Below are positions 28,895 to 38,458 of a stretch of DNA of 64,000 nucleotides, one piece after another. Within the stretch, counting starts at the first letter, position 1, and every line of letters begins with the position of its first letter. The position numbers and the translations under genes were made by a program. Under the pieces are notes generated by a model. The model was given only the letters and a program-made list of their open reading frames with translations. It searched no databases and was not told the DNA's origin. This DNA comes from Luteimonas abyssi (GTDB lineage Bacteria > Pseudomonadota > Gammaproteobacteria > Xanthomonadales > Xanthomonadaceae), in assembly GCF_001482195.1 (NCBI RefSeq), contig NZ_KQ759763.1:380153-444152 (forward strand), given 5' to 3'.

Positions 28895-31354
28895 ATGTCG
28901 AGCGCCATCTATCGTTTTGACAGCTATGTTCTGGATTGCGGCGCGCGCGAGCTGCGCCGGGACGGCGTGCCCGTCGTACTGCCCGCGCGGACGCTGGAGT
29001 GCCTGCAGACCCTGATCGAAGCCCGCGACCGTGCAGTCGGTCGCGACGAGCTCGCACGCGCGGTGTTTTCGCGCGACAACGTATCCGATGCCCAACTCGG
29101 GCAGATCGTGTTGCGTGCGCGTCGGGCGGTGGGCGACGACGGTCAGGAGCAGCGCTGCATCCGCACCGTGCCGCGATTCGGCTTCCGCTGGGTCGGCGAA
29201 ATCGCACACGAGGCTGCGGCCACGCCGCAGCTGACGGCCGAGCCGACACCCGCCGTGGCTGCGCCGGCGTCCGAGCCCAAGCCCAAGCTCGAGCCCGAGC
29301 CCGCGTCTGTGCGCGTTCCAGCGCGTGTGGGTGTGGGCACCGCCGCCCGCGCGCGAGCGCGCATCGGACGCGATGGTGCCGGGGGGCTGCTGGCGGCTGC
29401 GATCGCGGTGGCCCTGTTGACCACGCTGGGGGCATGGTGGGCGCTCACGCATCGACCCTGGACATCGTCCGAGGGTCTGCTGCCGGTCAGCGTCGAGCGT
29501 GTGGATGCTGCGGTCATCGTGTTGCCGACCATCGTGACCGGATCGGACGCGGCGAGCTGGGCCCGTTTCGGGCTGATGGACTACATCGGTGATCGTCTTC
29601 GCCGCAGTGGCATGGCGGTGCCGCCCACCGACAGCGTGCTCGCCCTGTTGCACGGTGCGGCCTCGTCGGAGGCGCGCAGCGAACGGGCTCGGCAGGCGGC
29701 CGGCCACGGGTGGACCGTCACCAGCGCCGCGTACGAGCGCGACGGCGTGTGGCATGTCGAGGTCGGTGCCGAAGATGCGGAGGGCGGGCGGCGTCGCGGG
29801 GCCGGTGCCGATGTGCAGTTGCTGCAGGCTGCCGACGTGGCGACGAGTCGGCTGCTGGCGGCGCTCGGGAGCCCCGATCCCGGAGATGATGCCGCGCTCG
29901 CGCTGACCGAACGTCTGCAGCGGGCCCAGGCGGCGATACTCGGCAACGAACTGGACACCGCCCGCAGCATTCTCGAAGCGGCTCCCGAACAGCAGCGTGC
30001 GGAACCGCAATTGCTGTTGCGTCTGGTCCAGGTGGACTTTCGCGAGGGCAAGTACCGCGAGAGCCTCGCCCAGGTGGACCGGCTGCTGGACACGGACACG
30101 GCGCGCGACGATTCCGCGTTCCGCGCCCGTGCGCACATGACCCGCGGCGCCATCAATGTCCGGCTGGATCGCTATCACGACGGCGAGCGCGACTACGACG
30201 ACGCCATCGGGCTGCTGGATTCGGAGTCACAGGCGGCCTTGCTCGGGTCGGCGCTGATGGGACGTGGCATCACCCGCTCGGCGCTCGGCGATTTCGATCG
30301 CGCGCTGGAGGACCTGGGGCAGGCGCGCATCCTGCTGACCCGCACCGGCGATCCGCTTTCGGTCGCGCGGGTCGATGCCAATCTGGGGCATCTGGAAGTC
30401 CAGCGGGCCCGGCCGGCGCAGGCGGTGGAGTTCTTCGCGCGCGCCGCCACGGAGTTCGAGCGCTACGACGCCGTGCACGAAGTGGTGTCGGTGCAGGCCA
30501 CCCTGGCGATGGTGCATCTGCAACTGCTTCAGCCTGAGCGCGCTCGGGCCAGCGTCGAGCGCGCCTGGTCGTGGCGCGACCGCATCGCGGACAGAACGCA
30601 GTCCACCCATCTGGCGCTCGTGCGTGCCGAAGTCCTGATGCGTCAGGGCGAGTTCGACGCGGCGGAGGCCTTGCTCGACCTTCACGGCGATGGGCCGGTG
30701 CTGCCGGGCGATCTGCACCGTGTCGACGCGCTGCGCGTGGCGCTGGCGCGTGGGCAGGGCGAAGCGGAGGCGGCGCTGGCGATCGCCGATGCGGCGCTCG
30801 ACCGGTGGTCCGAGGATGCCTGGCGCTCGCGCCATCTCGAAGTCCGGCTCGCGCGCGAAGAAATCGCGCTGCAACTGGGGCGGGCGCCGAGGCAGGAAGT
30901 GGAGAGAGAGACCGACGGGGTGGCGGGTGATGCGGGGGGCGCGGCGCCGTCCCTGTCGGCCCTGCTCGACGCCGCCCTGGCCCGGACCGGTGACCAGGCG
31001 CCGCAGACGGTGCGGACCTACCGGAGGGCGCTCACGCGGGCCGAGGATCGTGGCGTACCGCGCGAGATCGCCGACGTCGTGCTGGCCTACGTGCCCTGGT
31101 TGCTGGAGCAAGGCGCCTTGCAGGATGCGATCGCGCTGTCGGGCCGGATCGCGCCGTGGGCGCGGCATGATTTCGATCTGGCCCTGCTGCAGGTCCGGCT
31201 GTTCCACACGCTGGGGCAGCGGAGCTCGTGGGAAGCCGCTCTGCAGGACGCGCGCCGCCTGGCCGGCGAGCGCGACATCCCGGATACATTGGTGATCGCG
31301 CCGCTGGCCGCAGCGCCGGATGCGGGTGCGATCGGCGTGGCCGGCGCGTGGTGA
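28895..31354 (+). CDS. CadC-like membrane regulator with TPR region
   Basis: An 819-residue one-component regulator. Residues 1-105 are a winged helix of the OmpR/CadC type (YRFDSYVLDCGARELRRDG; SDAQLGQIVLRARRAVG; CIRTVPRFGFRWVGEI). A Pro/Glu/Lys linker precedes one membrane span at about 165-185. The periplasmic part contains a small alpha/beta region and then TPR-like helical repeats from about residue 340 (FRARAHMTRGAINVRLDRYH; LLGSALMGRGITRSALGDFD). It shares its layout with the propeller regulator at 13375 but has a different sensor. ATG 28895 directly starts the winged helix. RimK follows after 56 bases and might be co-transcribed. Signal and targets are unknown. Confidence 0.83.
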   Translation: MSSAIYRFDSYVLDCGARELRRDGVPVVLPARTLECLQTLIEARDRAVGRDELARAVFSRDNVSDAQLGQIVLRARRAVGDDGQEQRCIRTVPRFGFRWVGEIAHEAAATPQLTAEPTPAVAAPASEPKPKLEPEPASVRVPARVGVGTAARARARIGRDGAGGLLAAAIAVALLTTLGAWWALTHRPWTSSEGLLPVSVERVDAAVIVLPTIVTGSDAASWARFGLMDYIGDRLRRSGMAVPPTDSVLALLHGAASSEARSERARQAAGHGWTVTSAAYERDGVWHVEVGAEDAEGGRRRGAGADVQLLQAADVATSRLLAALGSPDPGDDAALALTERLQRAQAAILGNELDTARSILEAAPEQQRAEPQLLLRLVQVDFREGKYRESLAQVDRLLDTDTARDDSAFRARAHMTRGAINVRLDRYHDGERDYDDAIGLLDSESQAALLGSALMGRGITRSALGDFDRALEDLGQARILLTRTGDPLSVARVDANLGHLEVQRARPAQAVEFFARAATEFERYDAVHEVVSVQATLAMVHLQLLQPERARASVERAWSWRDRIADRTQSTHLALVRAEVLMRQGEFDAAEALLDLHGDGPVLPGDLHRVDALRVALARGQGEAEAALAIADAALDRWSEDAWRSRHLEVRLAREEIALQLGRAPRQEVERETDGVAGDAGGAAPSLSALLDAALARTGDQAPQTVRTYRRALTRAEDRGVPREIADVVLAYVPWLLEQGALQDAIALSGRIAPWARHDFDLALLQVRLFHTLGQRSSWEAALQDARRLAGERDIPDTLVIAPLAAAPDAGAIGVAGAW

Positions 31355-31410
31355 GGCGCCCGTTGCCGGTCACTGCGGTATAAGGGCGGACCTCAGGCTG
31401 CTTCCGCCCC

Positions 31411-32343
31411 ATGAAACTCGCCATCCTTTCGCGCAACACACGCCTGTATTCGACCCGCAGGCTGGTCGAGGCCGCACGCGGCAGGGGACATACGGTCCGG
31501 GTCCTGGATCCGTTGCGCTGCTATCTGAGGATCGCGTCGGACGGTTTCACCATGCACTACAAGGGACGCCCGATCGCCGATTTCGACGCGGTGATTCCGC
31601 GCATCGGCGCGTCGGTGACCCGGTACGGCAATGCGGTGCTGCACCAGTTCGAGCTGATGGGCGCCTACACGCCGAACCCGTCGGCGGCGATCACCGCCGC
31701 GCGCGACAAGTTGCGTGCGCACCAGGTCCTGGCCGCGCAGGGGATCGGTCTGCCGGTCACCGTCTTCGGCGACAACCCGGACGATACCCACGATCTGCTG
31801 TCGATGCTCGGTCCGCCGCCGCACGTCATCAAGCTCAACGAGGGCGCGCAGGGTGCGGGGGTGATGCTGACCGAGAAGCCGTCCGCCTCGCGCAGCGTGA
31901 TCGAGGCGCTGCGCGGCCTGTATGCGACGTTCCTGGTGCAGGAGTTCATCGGCGAGGCGGACGGTTGCGACCTGCGGTGCTTCGTCGTCGGCGATCGCGT
32001 GGTCGGGGCGATGCGGCGGCAGGCGCCGGTGGGCGACTTCCGCTCCAACCTGCATCGGGGCGGGACCGGCACCGCCGAGACCGCCAGTCCGGAAGAGGCC
32101 GAGCTGGCCGTGCGTGCCGCCGGCGTGCTCGGGTTGCGGGTGGCCGGCGTGGACCTGATCCGCTCGCAGCGTGGACCGTTGGTGCTGGAGGTCAATGCCT
32201 CGCCCGGGCTGGAGGGAATCGAGGGGGCGACCGGCGAGGACGTGGCAGGCCTGATCGTCGATCACGTGGCCGGCCAAGCGGCGCAGCGGCCCGCGCGCAG
32301 CACCGGCAGGCGGCGCCGTAACGTCGGCGTATCGACCGGTTAA
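31411..32343 (+). CDS. rimK: RimK-type ATP-grasp ligase (ribosomal protein S6 glutamylation)
   Basis: A 310-residue ATP-grasp ligase that in E. coli adds glutamates to the C-terminus of ribosomal protein S6. Visible features are [21 protein letters not shown] at the start, [35 protein letters not shown] for ATP binding, [21 protein letters not shown], and the magnesium-binding [15 protein letters not shown]. Length fits RimK (about 300). The last 30 residues are basic and variable. The stop codon lies in a 10-bp inverted repeat (32333-32361), and an intrinsic terminator follows about 100 bases later. Confidence 0.93.
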   Translation: MKLAILSRNTRLYSTRRLVEAARGRGHTVRVLDPLRCYLRIASDGFTMHYKGRPIADFDAVIPRIGASVTRYGNAVLHQFELMGAYTPNPSAAITAARDKLRAHQVLAAQGIGLPVTVFGDNPDDTHDLLSMLGPPPHVIKLNEGAQGAGVMLTEKPSASRSVIEALRGLYATFLVQEFIGEADGCDLRCFVVGDRVVGAMRRQAPVGDFRSNLHRGGTGTAETASPEEAELAVRAAGVLGLRVAGVDLIRSQRGPLVLEVNASPGLEGIEGATGEDVAGLIVDHVAGQAAQRPARSTGRRRRNVGVSTG

Positions 32344-32443
32344 CACCGGTCTAACCGGTCGCGCGCTAACGTATCGTCCCGTGGCTCGCGGGTGCCGGCA
32401 ACGGCTCCATCGGGCGACGGTCATCGGGGCGATACCGACTTTG

Positions 32444-32477
32444 AACCCAGGCGATGTTCCCTCGCCTGGGTTTTTTT
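32444..32477 (+). terminator. Intrinsic terminator after rimK
   Basis: AACCCAGGCGA (32444-32454) pairs with TCGCCTGGGTT (32462-32472) around a 7-base loop, and the T-run continues to 32477. It ends rimK, or a small RNA made from the 100 bases between the rimK stop and this hairpin. Confidence 0.92.
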
Positions 32478-32636
32478 GTCCCCACGTCGGCTGGCACGGG
32501 ACGAGGCGTGTGTGATGCGCTTCGGACTTCGGCGAGCTCCCTGCAGGTCTGTGGGATACTGCGATCCCGCATTCACGCCGGAGATGCCTGGGATGTGGAA
32601 ACTCGCTCTGTTCACCCGTCTCCCAAGGGTCTGCCC

Positions 32637-33320
32637 ATGCGAATTCTCGTAATCGAAGACAATCAGGACATCGCCGCGAATCTCGGCGATTACCTGGAAG
32701 ACCGCGGCCATACCGTCGACTTCGCCGCGGACGGCGTGACGGGCCTGCATCTGGCCGTGGTGCACGACTTCGATGCGATCGTGCTCGACCTCAATTTGCC
32801 CGGCATGGATGGGCTCGAGGTCTGTCGCAAGTTGCGCAACGATGCGCGCAAGCAGACGCCGGTGCTGATGCTCACCGCCCGCGACTCGCTCGACAACAAG
32901 CTTGCCGGTTTCGATTCCGGGGCCGACGACTACCTGATCAAGCCGTTCGCGCTGCAGGAAGTCGAGGTCCGGCTCAATGCGTTGTCGCGCCGCGGTCGCG
33001 GGGTGCAGACGCGGGTGCTCGACGTGGGCGAACTGGAATACAACCTAGACACCCTCGAGGTGCGCCGCCAGGGCAAATTGCTGCAGCTCAACCCGACCGC
33101 GCTGAAGATCCTGCAGGCGCTGATGGAAGCATCCCCGGCAGTGGTGACCCGCCAGGACCTGGAGACCCGGGTGTGGGGCGAGGAATTGCCGGATTCGGAT
33201 TCGCTACGCGTGCACATCCACGGTCTGCGCGCGGTGGTCGACAAGCCGTTCGAGGTGCCCTACATCCAGACCCGCCACGGTATCGGCTACCGGATCGCCG
33301 CGCCCGATGGCGGAAGCTGA
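32637..33320 (+). CDS. OmpR-family response regulator (ColR-like)
   Basis: A 227-residue two-component regulator. The receiver has the acidic pair in VIEDNQD, phospho-acceptor Asp in IVLDLNLPGMDG, Thr in MLTARDS and Lys in LIKPFAL. The winged helix (about 130-225) has LNPTALKILQALMEASPAVV and SDSLRVHIHGLRAVVDKPF, ending TRHGIGYRIA. The sequence is close in style to the ColR/QseB group of Xanthomonas. ATG 32637. The stop overlaps the kinase start by 14 bases, so the pair is coupled. Target genes cannot be read from sequence. Confidence 0.93.
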   Translation: MRILVIEDNQDIAANLGDYLEDRGHTVDFAADGVTGLHLAVVHDFDAIVLDLNLPGMDGLEVCRKLRNDARKQTPVLMLTARDSLDNKLAGFDSGADDYLIKPFALQEVEVRLNALSRRGRGVQTRVLDVGELEYNLDTLEVRRQGKLLQLNPTALKILQALMEASPAVVTRQDLETRVWGEELPDSDSLRVHIHGLRAVVDKPFEVPYIQTRHGIGYRIAAPDGGS

Positions 33321-34671
33321 AGCCGCGGCTCCCGCATTGCGGGGCGCGCGCCGGTACCGGCGGCGCCTGCGCAGCCGCATCATCCTCTCGTTCCTGCTGC
33401 TCGGCCTCGGCCTGACCCTGCTGTTCGCCTTCGCCACCCAGTACGCGCGCAACCGGGTGGAGAACACGCTGGTCGAGGATGTGATGAATCGCAACATCGA
33501 CGAGTACGCACACCTCTATTACAGCGATCCGTCGCGTAGCCCGGACCTGCCCGTGCAGCAGATGCGCGGCTACATCTTCACGCCCGACCGGATCGCGCGC
33601 CTGCGCCGCGATTTCCCGGAATGGGTGAACCTGGGCAACGGCATCCACAACCTCAGCGGCATCGACGACGACGGCAACGCGTTCGCTTACAAGCTCGCGG
33701 TGCGGAAGACGTCGGAGGAATGGTTTTTCCTCGCCTACGACATGACCCAGGCGATCCGTGGCGAGGCGCAGTTCCAGCGCGCGATCTACGGGGCCGTGGT
33801 GGTGTTCTCGCTGCTCTCGCTGCTGGTGGGCTGGTGGGCGGCATCGCGGGTGATGCGTCCGGTGTCGGAGCTCGCGCTGCGCCTGCGCCGTTACGGTGCG
33901 GCGGGCCAGCACGCGCCGCTGGCGCCGCAGTTCGCAGACGACGAAGTCGGCCAGCTCGCCAGCGCGCTGGACGACTACTCGGTGCGGCTGACCGAGGTCG
34001 TGCAGCGCGACCGCGAGTTCAATGCCGACGTCAGCCACGAACTGCGCACGCCGCTGGCGGTGATCAAGGGCGCCGTGGAGCTGCTGCTCGCCCGCCCCGG
34101 CATCGACGAGAAAACCCAGGCCCGTCTGCTGCGGATCCAGCGTTCCGAGCAGCAATGCACGGATCTGATCAGCGCGCTGCTGCTGCTGTCGCGCAACGAG
34201 CGCGGTCCGGGACGGACGGATGTGGCGCGTGCAGCCGATCATCTGCTCGACGCGCATCGTGCCCAGGTCGGCGGCAAATCGCTCGAGCTTCGGCTGGAGG
34301 GGCTGGGCGAGGGCGAGTTCGTGATCGACGCCCCGGAGGCGGCGATCGCGGTGGCGCTGGGCAACCTGATCGGCAACGCGGTCAAGTACACGGCGTCCGG
34401 CGACGTCGTGGTCCGGGTGCGCGATGGTGCGGTGGACGTGATCGACAGCGGGCCCGGCCTCAGCGCGGAAGATGCGGCACGCCTGTTCGAGCGTGGGTAC
34501 CGCGGCTCGCATGCCGAGCATTCCCAGGGCGGCGGCATCGGCCTGTCGATCGTGCGCCGGCTGTGCGATCTCTACGGATGGCACGTCCGCGTGGTCCCGG
34601 GCGAGGTGCGGGGCGTGATCGCGACCCTGGTGTTCAGTCCCGACCGCATGAGCGACCCGCACGCGGGCTGA
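33307..34671 (+). CDS. Sensor histidine kinase
   Basis: A 454-residue membrane histidine kinase, the partner of the response regulator it overlaps. Two membrane spans, about residues 23-45 and 160-182, enclose a periplasmic sensor of roughly 115 residues with no named fold. A HAMP-like linker follows (SRVMRPVSELALRLRRYG). The H-box FNADVSHELRTPLAVIKG holds the phosphorylated His. ATP-binding blocks are NLIGNAVKYTASG, DSGPGLS and GGGIGLSIVRRL. The ATG lies inside the regulator reading frame. The stimulus is unknown; the ColR-like partner suggests an envelope or metal signal, which is inference. Confidence 0.92.
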   Translation: MAEAEAAAPALRGARRYRRRLRSRIILSFLLLGLGLTLLFAFATQYARNRVENTLVEDVMNRNIDEYAHLYYSDPSRSPDLPVQQMRGYIFTPDRIARLRRDFPEWVNLGNGIHNLSGIDDDGNAFAYKLAVRKTSEEWFFLAYDMTQAIRGEAQFQRAIYGAVVVFSLLSLLVGWWAASRVMRPVSELALRLRRYGAAGQHAPLAPQFADDEVGQLASALDDYSVRLTEVVQRDREFNADVSHELRTPLAVIKGAVELLLARPGIDEKTQARLLRIQRSEQQCTDLISALLLLSRNERGPGRTDVARAADHLLDAHRAQVGGKSLELRLEGLGEGEFVIDAPEAAIAVALGNLIGNAVKYTASGDVVVRVRDGAVDVIDSGPGLSAEDAARLFERGYRGSHAEHSQGGGIGLSIVRRLCDLYGWHVRVVPGEVRGVIATLVFSPDRMSDPHAG

Positions 34672-34730
34672 GCGGGCCGCGCTGCAGTCGAGCCGGCACC
34701 GCTGCCGGTCCGTCCGGGTACAAGGCCGAA

Positions 34731-34765
34731 GCCGGGCGCGGCGCAGCCTCGATGCCGCGCCCGGC
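34731..34765. terminator. Hairpin between convergent genes
   Basis: GCCGGGCGCGGC (34731-34742) and GCCGCGCCCGGC (34754-34765) form a 12-bp stem with an 11-base loop between the histidine kinase stop and the convergent lipoprotein stop. It lacks a T-run on both strands, so a bidirectional terminator role is only suggested by position. Confidence 0.4.
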
Positions 34766-34782
34766 GAGCGCCGGCGTGGCGC

Positions 34783-35484
34783 TCAGTCGCCCGGGGTGAG
34801 GGACATCGGGGCGTTGGGATCCACGGCGGGCGTGCGACGGGCGTCGGCCGCCCCGTGCGTGAGCGTCCAGCCGACGATGTCGTGGGACAGCCGGGTCAGG
34901 GCGTCGCCGAACGCATCGACGACGAGGCCGACATCGGTGCCGGCCGCCGGTACCGCCTCGAGAAAGGTGTGCGAGGCGACCACGCGTTGTTCGCGGTTGT
35001 GCAGGAGCTTCGCCGACAGTTCGATCGTGGCGCTGGGGAATTGTTGCCCGGCATAGTCGGACTCGAAGCGTCGCAGTTCCATCACCAGCCGATAGTCCGC
35101 ACGGATCCCGGCGCCCGCCGCGGCGACGGCCGCGATGCGGCCGGAATCCTCGAAGGTGCGCAGGATCGAGCCCTCGACCAGCTCCGTGGCCGGCTGGGCC
35201 CAGGAGGCGCCCGCATAGACCTGGAGCTCGGCCGGCGTCGGACGCACGGTGATGCGTGGGCTGTCGACCATGCGCGGTGCGGTCGTGCGCATGATGCTCA
35301 GCTGCCAGTCCACCTGGGGCCACGCGGGGTCGGCCTGGACCGCGACCTGCGGGGCGTACAGGGTGGCGCGCGCGTTGCGGTCGCCGCCGCCGAGCAGGCT
35401 GCCGCAACCGGCCAGCAGCGCGGTGGCGAGGCCCAGGGCCATCCAGGCGAGCGGGCGTGAACCGTGTGGGCGAATAGCGTTCAT
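34783..35484 (-). CDS. ABC transport auxiliary lipoprotein (PqiC-like)
   Basis: A 233-residue lipoprotein with lipobox LLAGC (Cys about residue 27), last gene of an MCE-type lipid transport operon. The mature part fits the PqiC/ABC-type transport auxiliary family: TLYAPQVAVQADPAWPQVDW, then RITVRPTPAELQVYAGASW and a C-terminal FLEAVPAAGTDVGLVVDAF. Such proteins sit at the outer membrane and work with MlaD/PqiB-like substrate carriers. The start overlaps the MCE gene by 4 bases. The end is Thr/Ala/Pro-rich. Confidence 0.85.
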   Translation of the reverse strand: MNAIRPHGSRPLAWMALGLATALLAGCGSLLGGGDRNARATLYAPQVAVQADPAWPQVDWQLSIMRTTAPRMVDSPRITVRPTPAELQVYAGASWAQPATELVEGSILRTFEDSGRIAAVAAAGAGIRADYRLVMELRRFESDYAGQQFPSATIELSAKLLHNREQRVVASHTFLEAVPAAGTDVGLVVDAFGDALTRLSHDIVGWTLTHGAADARRTPAVDPNAPMSLTPGD

Positions 35485-36407
35485 TCGGGTTCGAACTCCT
35501 TGGGTGCGTCGCGGCCGAGCAGGTAACGGGCGGGATTGCTTTCGAGACGGTCGCTGATCCGGCGCAGATCGCGGGTGAGCGCGCGCAGCTCCGACAGCGT
35601 CGGGCCCAGCTGGGCGAGGCCGTCGTTGGCGAAACTGTGGATCGCGGCGCGGTTCTCGTTGAGGATGGCGTCGGCGCCGTCCGCGGCGGAGTCGAACTTC
35701 GCGAGCGTGGCGTCGAGCCGCGCGACCATGCCCGGCAGCTCCTGCACGAGTTCGCGGTCGATGGTCTGGATCGTCTGGTTGGTCGTGCCCAGGGTCTCCT
35801 CCAGCCGTTCGCTGGCCGAACGCGCAGCGGCCAGCAGGCCCTGGATGTCCTCGCGGCTGTCGGCGAGCGAGCCGGTCGCCTGTTCGATGTTGGCCATCGT
35901 CTGCGAGATGCGCTCGACGTTCTCCTCGCTCAGGACCTGGTCCATGCGTTCGACCAGCCGGTTGGCGGTGTCGGCGATGTTCTGCAGTGCGGACGGTTCG
36001 GTGAGGATGATCGGGGTGTCGCGTTCGGACACGTCGATCAGGCGCGGCAATTCCGGGCTGCCGCCGGTGAGCTGGATGATCGGTGCGCCGGTCAGGCTGG
36101 TCATCGACAGCCGGGCGCGCGTGTCGGTGCGCACCGGCGCGCGCGCGTCCAGGCGCAGCTCGGCCACGACCTGGCGCGGATCCTCCGGCGCGAGCTGGAG
36201 ACCGGTGACGGTCCCGACCGCGATGCCGTTGTACTGCACGCTGCTGCCCTCCGACAGCCCGGTCACCGGCTCGTTGAAGACCACCGCATAGTTCTGCCAG
36301 CTGCGGTCGGAGGCGTACTTGGCCGCCCACAGCGCGAACAACAGGCCGAACACCGACACCGCGATGGTGAAGGCGCCGATGAGAACGTAATTGGACTTGG
36401 TTTCCAT
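35481..36407 (-). CDS. MCE (MlaD-like) lipid-binding protein
   Basis: A 308-residue periplasmic substrate carrier anchored by one N-terminal span (residues about 8-29, LIGAFTIAVSVFGLLFALWA). The MCE domain follows: VVFNEPVTGLSEGSSVQYNGIAVG (residues about 42-65, with the family glycine pattern) and ARLSMTSLTGAPIIQLTGG. The C-terminal half is a long helical region with LERLEET-like heptads, as in PqiB/LetB-type proteins. It sits between the ATPase and the lipoprotein genes of the same operon and should carry phospholipid or another lipid across the periplasm. Confidence 0.9.
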   Translation of the reverse strand: METKSNYVLIGAFTIAVSVFGLLFALWAAKYASDRSWQNYAVVFNEPVTGLSEGSSVQYNGIAVGTVTGLQLAPEDPRQVVAELRLDARAPVRTDTRARLSMTSLTGAPIIQLTGGSPELPRLIDVSERDTPIILTEPSALQNIADTANRLVERMDQVLSEENVERISQTMANIEQATGSLADSREDIQGLLAAARSASERLEETLGTTNQTIQTIDRELVQELPGMVARLDATLAKFDSAADGADAILNENRAAIHSFANDGLAQLGPTLSELRALTRDLRRISDRLESNPARYLLGRDAPKEFEPE

Positions 36408-36409
36408 CG

Positions 36410-37252
36410 TCAGGTTTCCAGTGCTTTCGCGTGCGCGCCGGTGTCGCCGTCGCCACGTGCCGCGCGTGCGCGCGGTCCGTGGAAATACGACTGCACCCAG
36501 GGGTGGTCCACCTGCTCGATCTCCGACAGCGGCGCATTGGCCAGGACCTTGCGGTCGGCCAGGACCGCGACGCGGTCGCAGATGGCGTACAGGGTGTCGA
36601 GATCGTGGGTGATCAGGAAGACGGTGAGGCCGAGCGCCTGCTGCAAGGTCTTGACCAGATCGTCGAAGGCCGCCGCGCCGATCGGATCCAGGCCCGCGGT
36701 GGGTTCGTCCAGGAACAGCAACGGCGGATCCAGCGCCAGCGCGCGCGCGATACCGGCGCGCTTGCGCATGCCGCCCGACAGTTGCGCCGGCAGTTTTCCG
36801 ATCGCGTCGGCCGGCAGGCCGGCGAGTTTGATCTTCAGAAGCGCGAGCTCGTAGCGCAGCGTGGCGCCGATGTCGGGGTAGTGCTCCTTGAGCGGCACCT
36901 CCACGTTCTCGCCGACCGTCAGCGACGAGAACAGGGCGCCGTCCTGGAACAGCACGCCGGTATTGCGATCGATGCGCGCCTGGGCGTCCGCGTCGGCGCT
37001 CAGTGCATCGATGCCGAAGACCTCGATGTTGCCGGCGTTGGGCCGGCGCAGACCGAGGATCGAGCGCATCAGCACCGACTTGCCGGTTCCCGAGCCCCCG
37101 ACCACGCCGAGGATTTCGCCGCGGCGCACATCGAGATCGAGTTCGTCGTGCACGACCTGCTCGCCGAAGCGGTTCACCAGGCCGCGCACGCGTACGATCA
37201 GCTCGTCGTCTCCGCCCGGCGCACCGGATGCGGACGTCGTCTGCGCACTCAC
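36410..37252 (-). CDS. MlaF-like ABC transporter ATPase
   Basis: A 280-residue ATP-binding subunit of the MCE transporter. It has Walker A GGSGTGKSV, Q-loop VLFQDGALFSSLTV, signature LSGGMRKRAGIARAL, Walker B LLFLDEPTAGLDP and the switch His in LITHDLDTL. The phrase FQDGALFSSLTV is typical of MlaF proteins. The start is GTG 37250-37252, overlapping the permease stop by 4 bases. It powers lipid movement with the MlaE-like permease. Confidence 0.93.
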   Translation of the reverse strand: MSAQTTSASGAPGGDDELIVRVRGLVNRFGEQVVHDELDLDVRRGEILGVVGGSGTGKSVLMRSILGLRRPNAGNIEVFGIDALSADADAQARIDRNTGVLFQDGALFSSLTVGENVEVPLKEHYPDIGATLRYELALLKIKLAGLPADAIGKLPAQLSGGMRKRAGIARALALDPPLLFLDEPTAGLDPIGAAAFDDLVKTLQQALGLTVFLITHDLDTLYAICDRVAVLADRKVLANAPLSEIEQVDHPWVQSYFHGPRARAARGDGDTGAHAKALET

Positions 37253-38355
37253 CAGCCCACCTCCATGAACCAGATCGCGGCGATCGCGTCGAGAATGATG
37301 ACCAGGGCGATGGACTGCACCACGCTGGAAGTGGTGCGCTCGCCGACCGACTGCGCGGTGCCTTCCACCTGCAGGCCTTCCAGGCAGCCGATCAGGCCGA
37401 TGAGCAGCGCGAAGATGGGCGCCTTCACCAGGCCGACGATCATGTGACGCAGCTCGAACGTGTCCTGGAACCGGGCCAGATAACCCTGCGGCGGGATGTC
37501 GAGGCTGAAGACCCCGACCGTCAGGCCGCCGGCGAGGCCGGCCATCATCGCCAGGAAGGTCAGCAGCGGCAGCATCACCATCAGCGCGATGATCCGCGGC
37601 AGCACCAGCAGGTCGATCGGGTCGAGGCCGAGGGTACGGATCGCGTCGACTTCCTCGCGGCTGACCATCGCCCCGATCTGTGCGGTGAACGCGCTGGCGG
37701 TGCGGCCGGCCAGGATGATCGCGGTCAGCAGCACGCCGAACTCGCGCAGGAAGGCGATGCTGACCAGCTCCACCACGAAGATCTGCGCGCCGAACTCGGC
37801 GAGGATGGTCGAGCCCAGGAACGCGATCACCGCGCCGACCAGGAACGACAGCAGCACCACCAGCGGCACCGCGTCGAGGCCGACCTGCTCCATGTGATGC
37901 ACGGTCGGGGTCATGCGGAAGCGCGACGGTTCCTTGATCAGGCGCATCAGCTTGACCAGGTTCTCGCCAAGGAAGCTGATGAGGGTGAGGATCTCGCGGC
38001 CGTTGTCGACCACGGCATAGCCGAGCCGGGCGAGCGCGGCGGCGAAGCCGTACTCCTTCTTCTTCGAGGGACGGTCGTCGTTGACGTCCTCGATCGCCGC
38101 GACCAGCGCGCGATGGTCGTCGCGGAACCGGAACCCGTCGAACGCCAGCTCCCGACGCTGGGCGAAGCGCATCAGCTGCAGTACGCCGACCGAGTCGATC
38201 CGTTCGACCCGGGTGACGTCGATGTTCCGTATCTGTTCGGGCGCGCCGCGCAGGAGGGTGCTGATGGCGCCGGCGTGCTCCAGGGTCCAGCGCCCATGCA
38301 ACACCAGACACCCGTCCTGGGTGTCGGCATCGAGGGTGGGAGCGGCGTCTGTCAT
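37249..38355 (-). CDS. MlaE-like permease with N-terminal STAS domain
   Basis: A 368-residue fusion and first gene of the MCE operon. Residues 1-100 resemble a STAS domain (GRWTLEHAGAISTLLRG; RVERIDSVGVLQLMRFA), usually a separate protein (MlaB) in E. coli. Residues about 115-368 are the MlaE permease with five or six spans and the family blocks EFGVLLTAIILAGRTASAF, GAMVSREEVDAIRTLGLDP and GCLEGLQVEGTAQSVGERT. ATG 38353-38355. The fused STAS explains the absence of an mlaB gene. Divergent from thrE with 103 bases between. Confidence 0.92.
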   Translation of the reverse strand: MTDAAPTLDADTQDGCLVLHGRWTLEHAGAISTLLRGAPEQIRNIDVTRVERIDSVGVLQLMRFAQRRELAFDGFRFRDDHRALVAAIEDVNDDRPSKKKEYGFAAALARLGYAVVDNGREILTLISFLGENLVKLMRLIKEPSRFRMTPTVHHMEQVGLDAVPLVVLLSFLVGAVIAFLGSTILAEFGAQIFVVELVSIAFLREFGVLLTAIILAGRTASAFTAQIGAMVSREEVDAIRTLGLDPIDLLVLPRIIALMVMLPLLTFLAMMAGLAGGLTVGVFSLDIPPQGYLARFQDTFELRHMIVGLVKAPIFALLIGLIGCLEGLQVEGTAQSVGERTTSSVVQSIALVIILDAIAAIWFMEVGW

Positions 38356-38458
38356 GCGTGGGCGGGACGGCGGTGGCAGGTCGCCATAGAGTACGCAATC
38401 CGGTGACAAGCCTGTGCATGAAGCTGCGTAGGCGCCGCCCGCATGCCATCCTGTGCGG

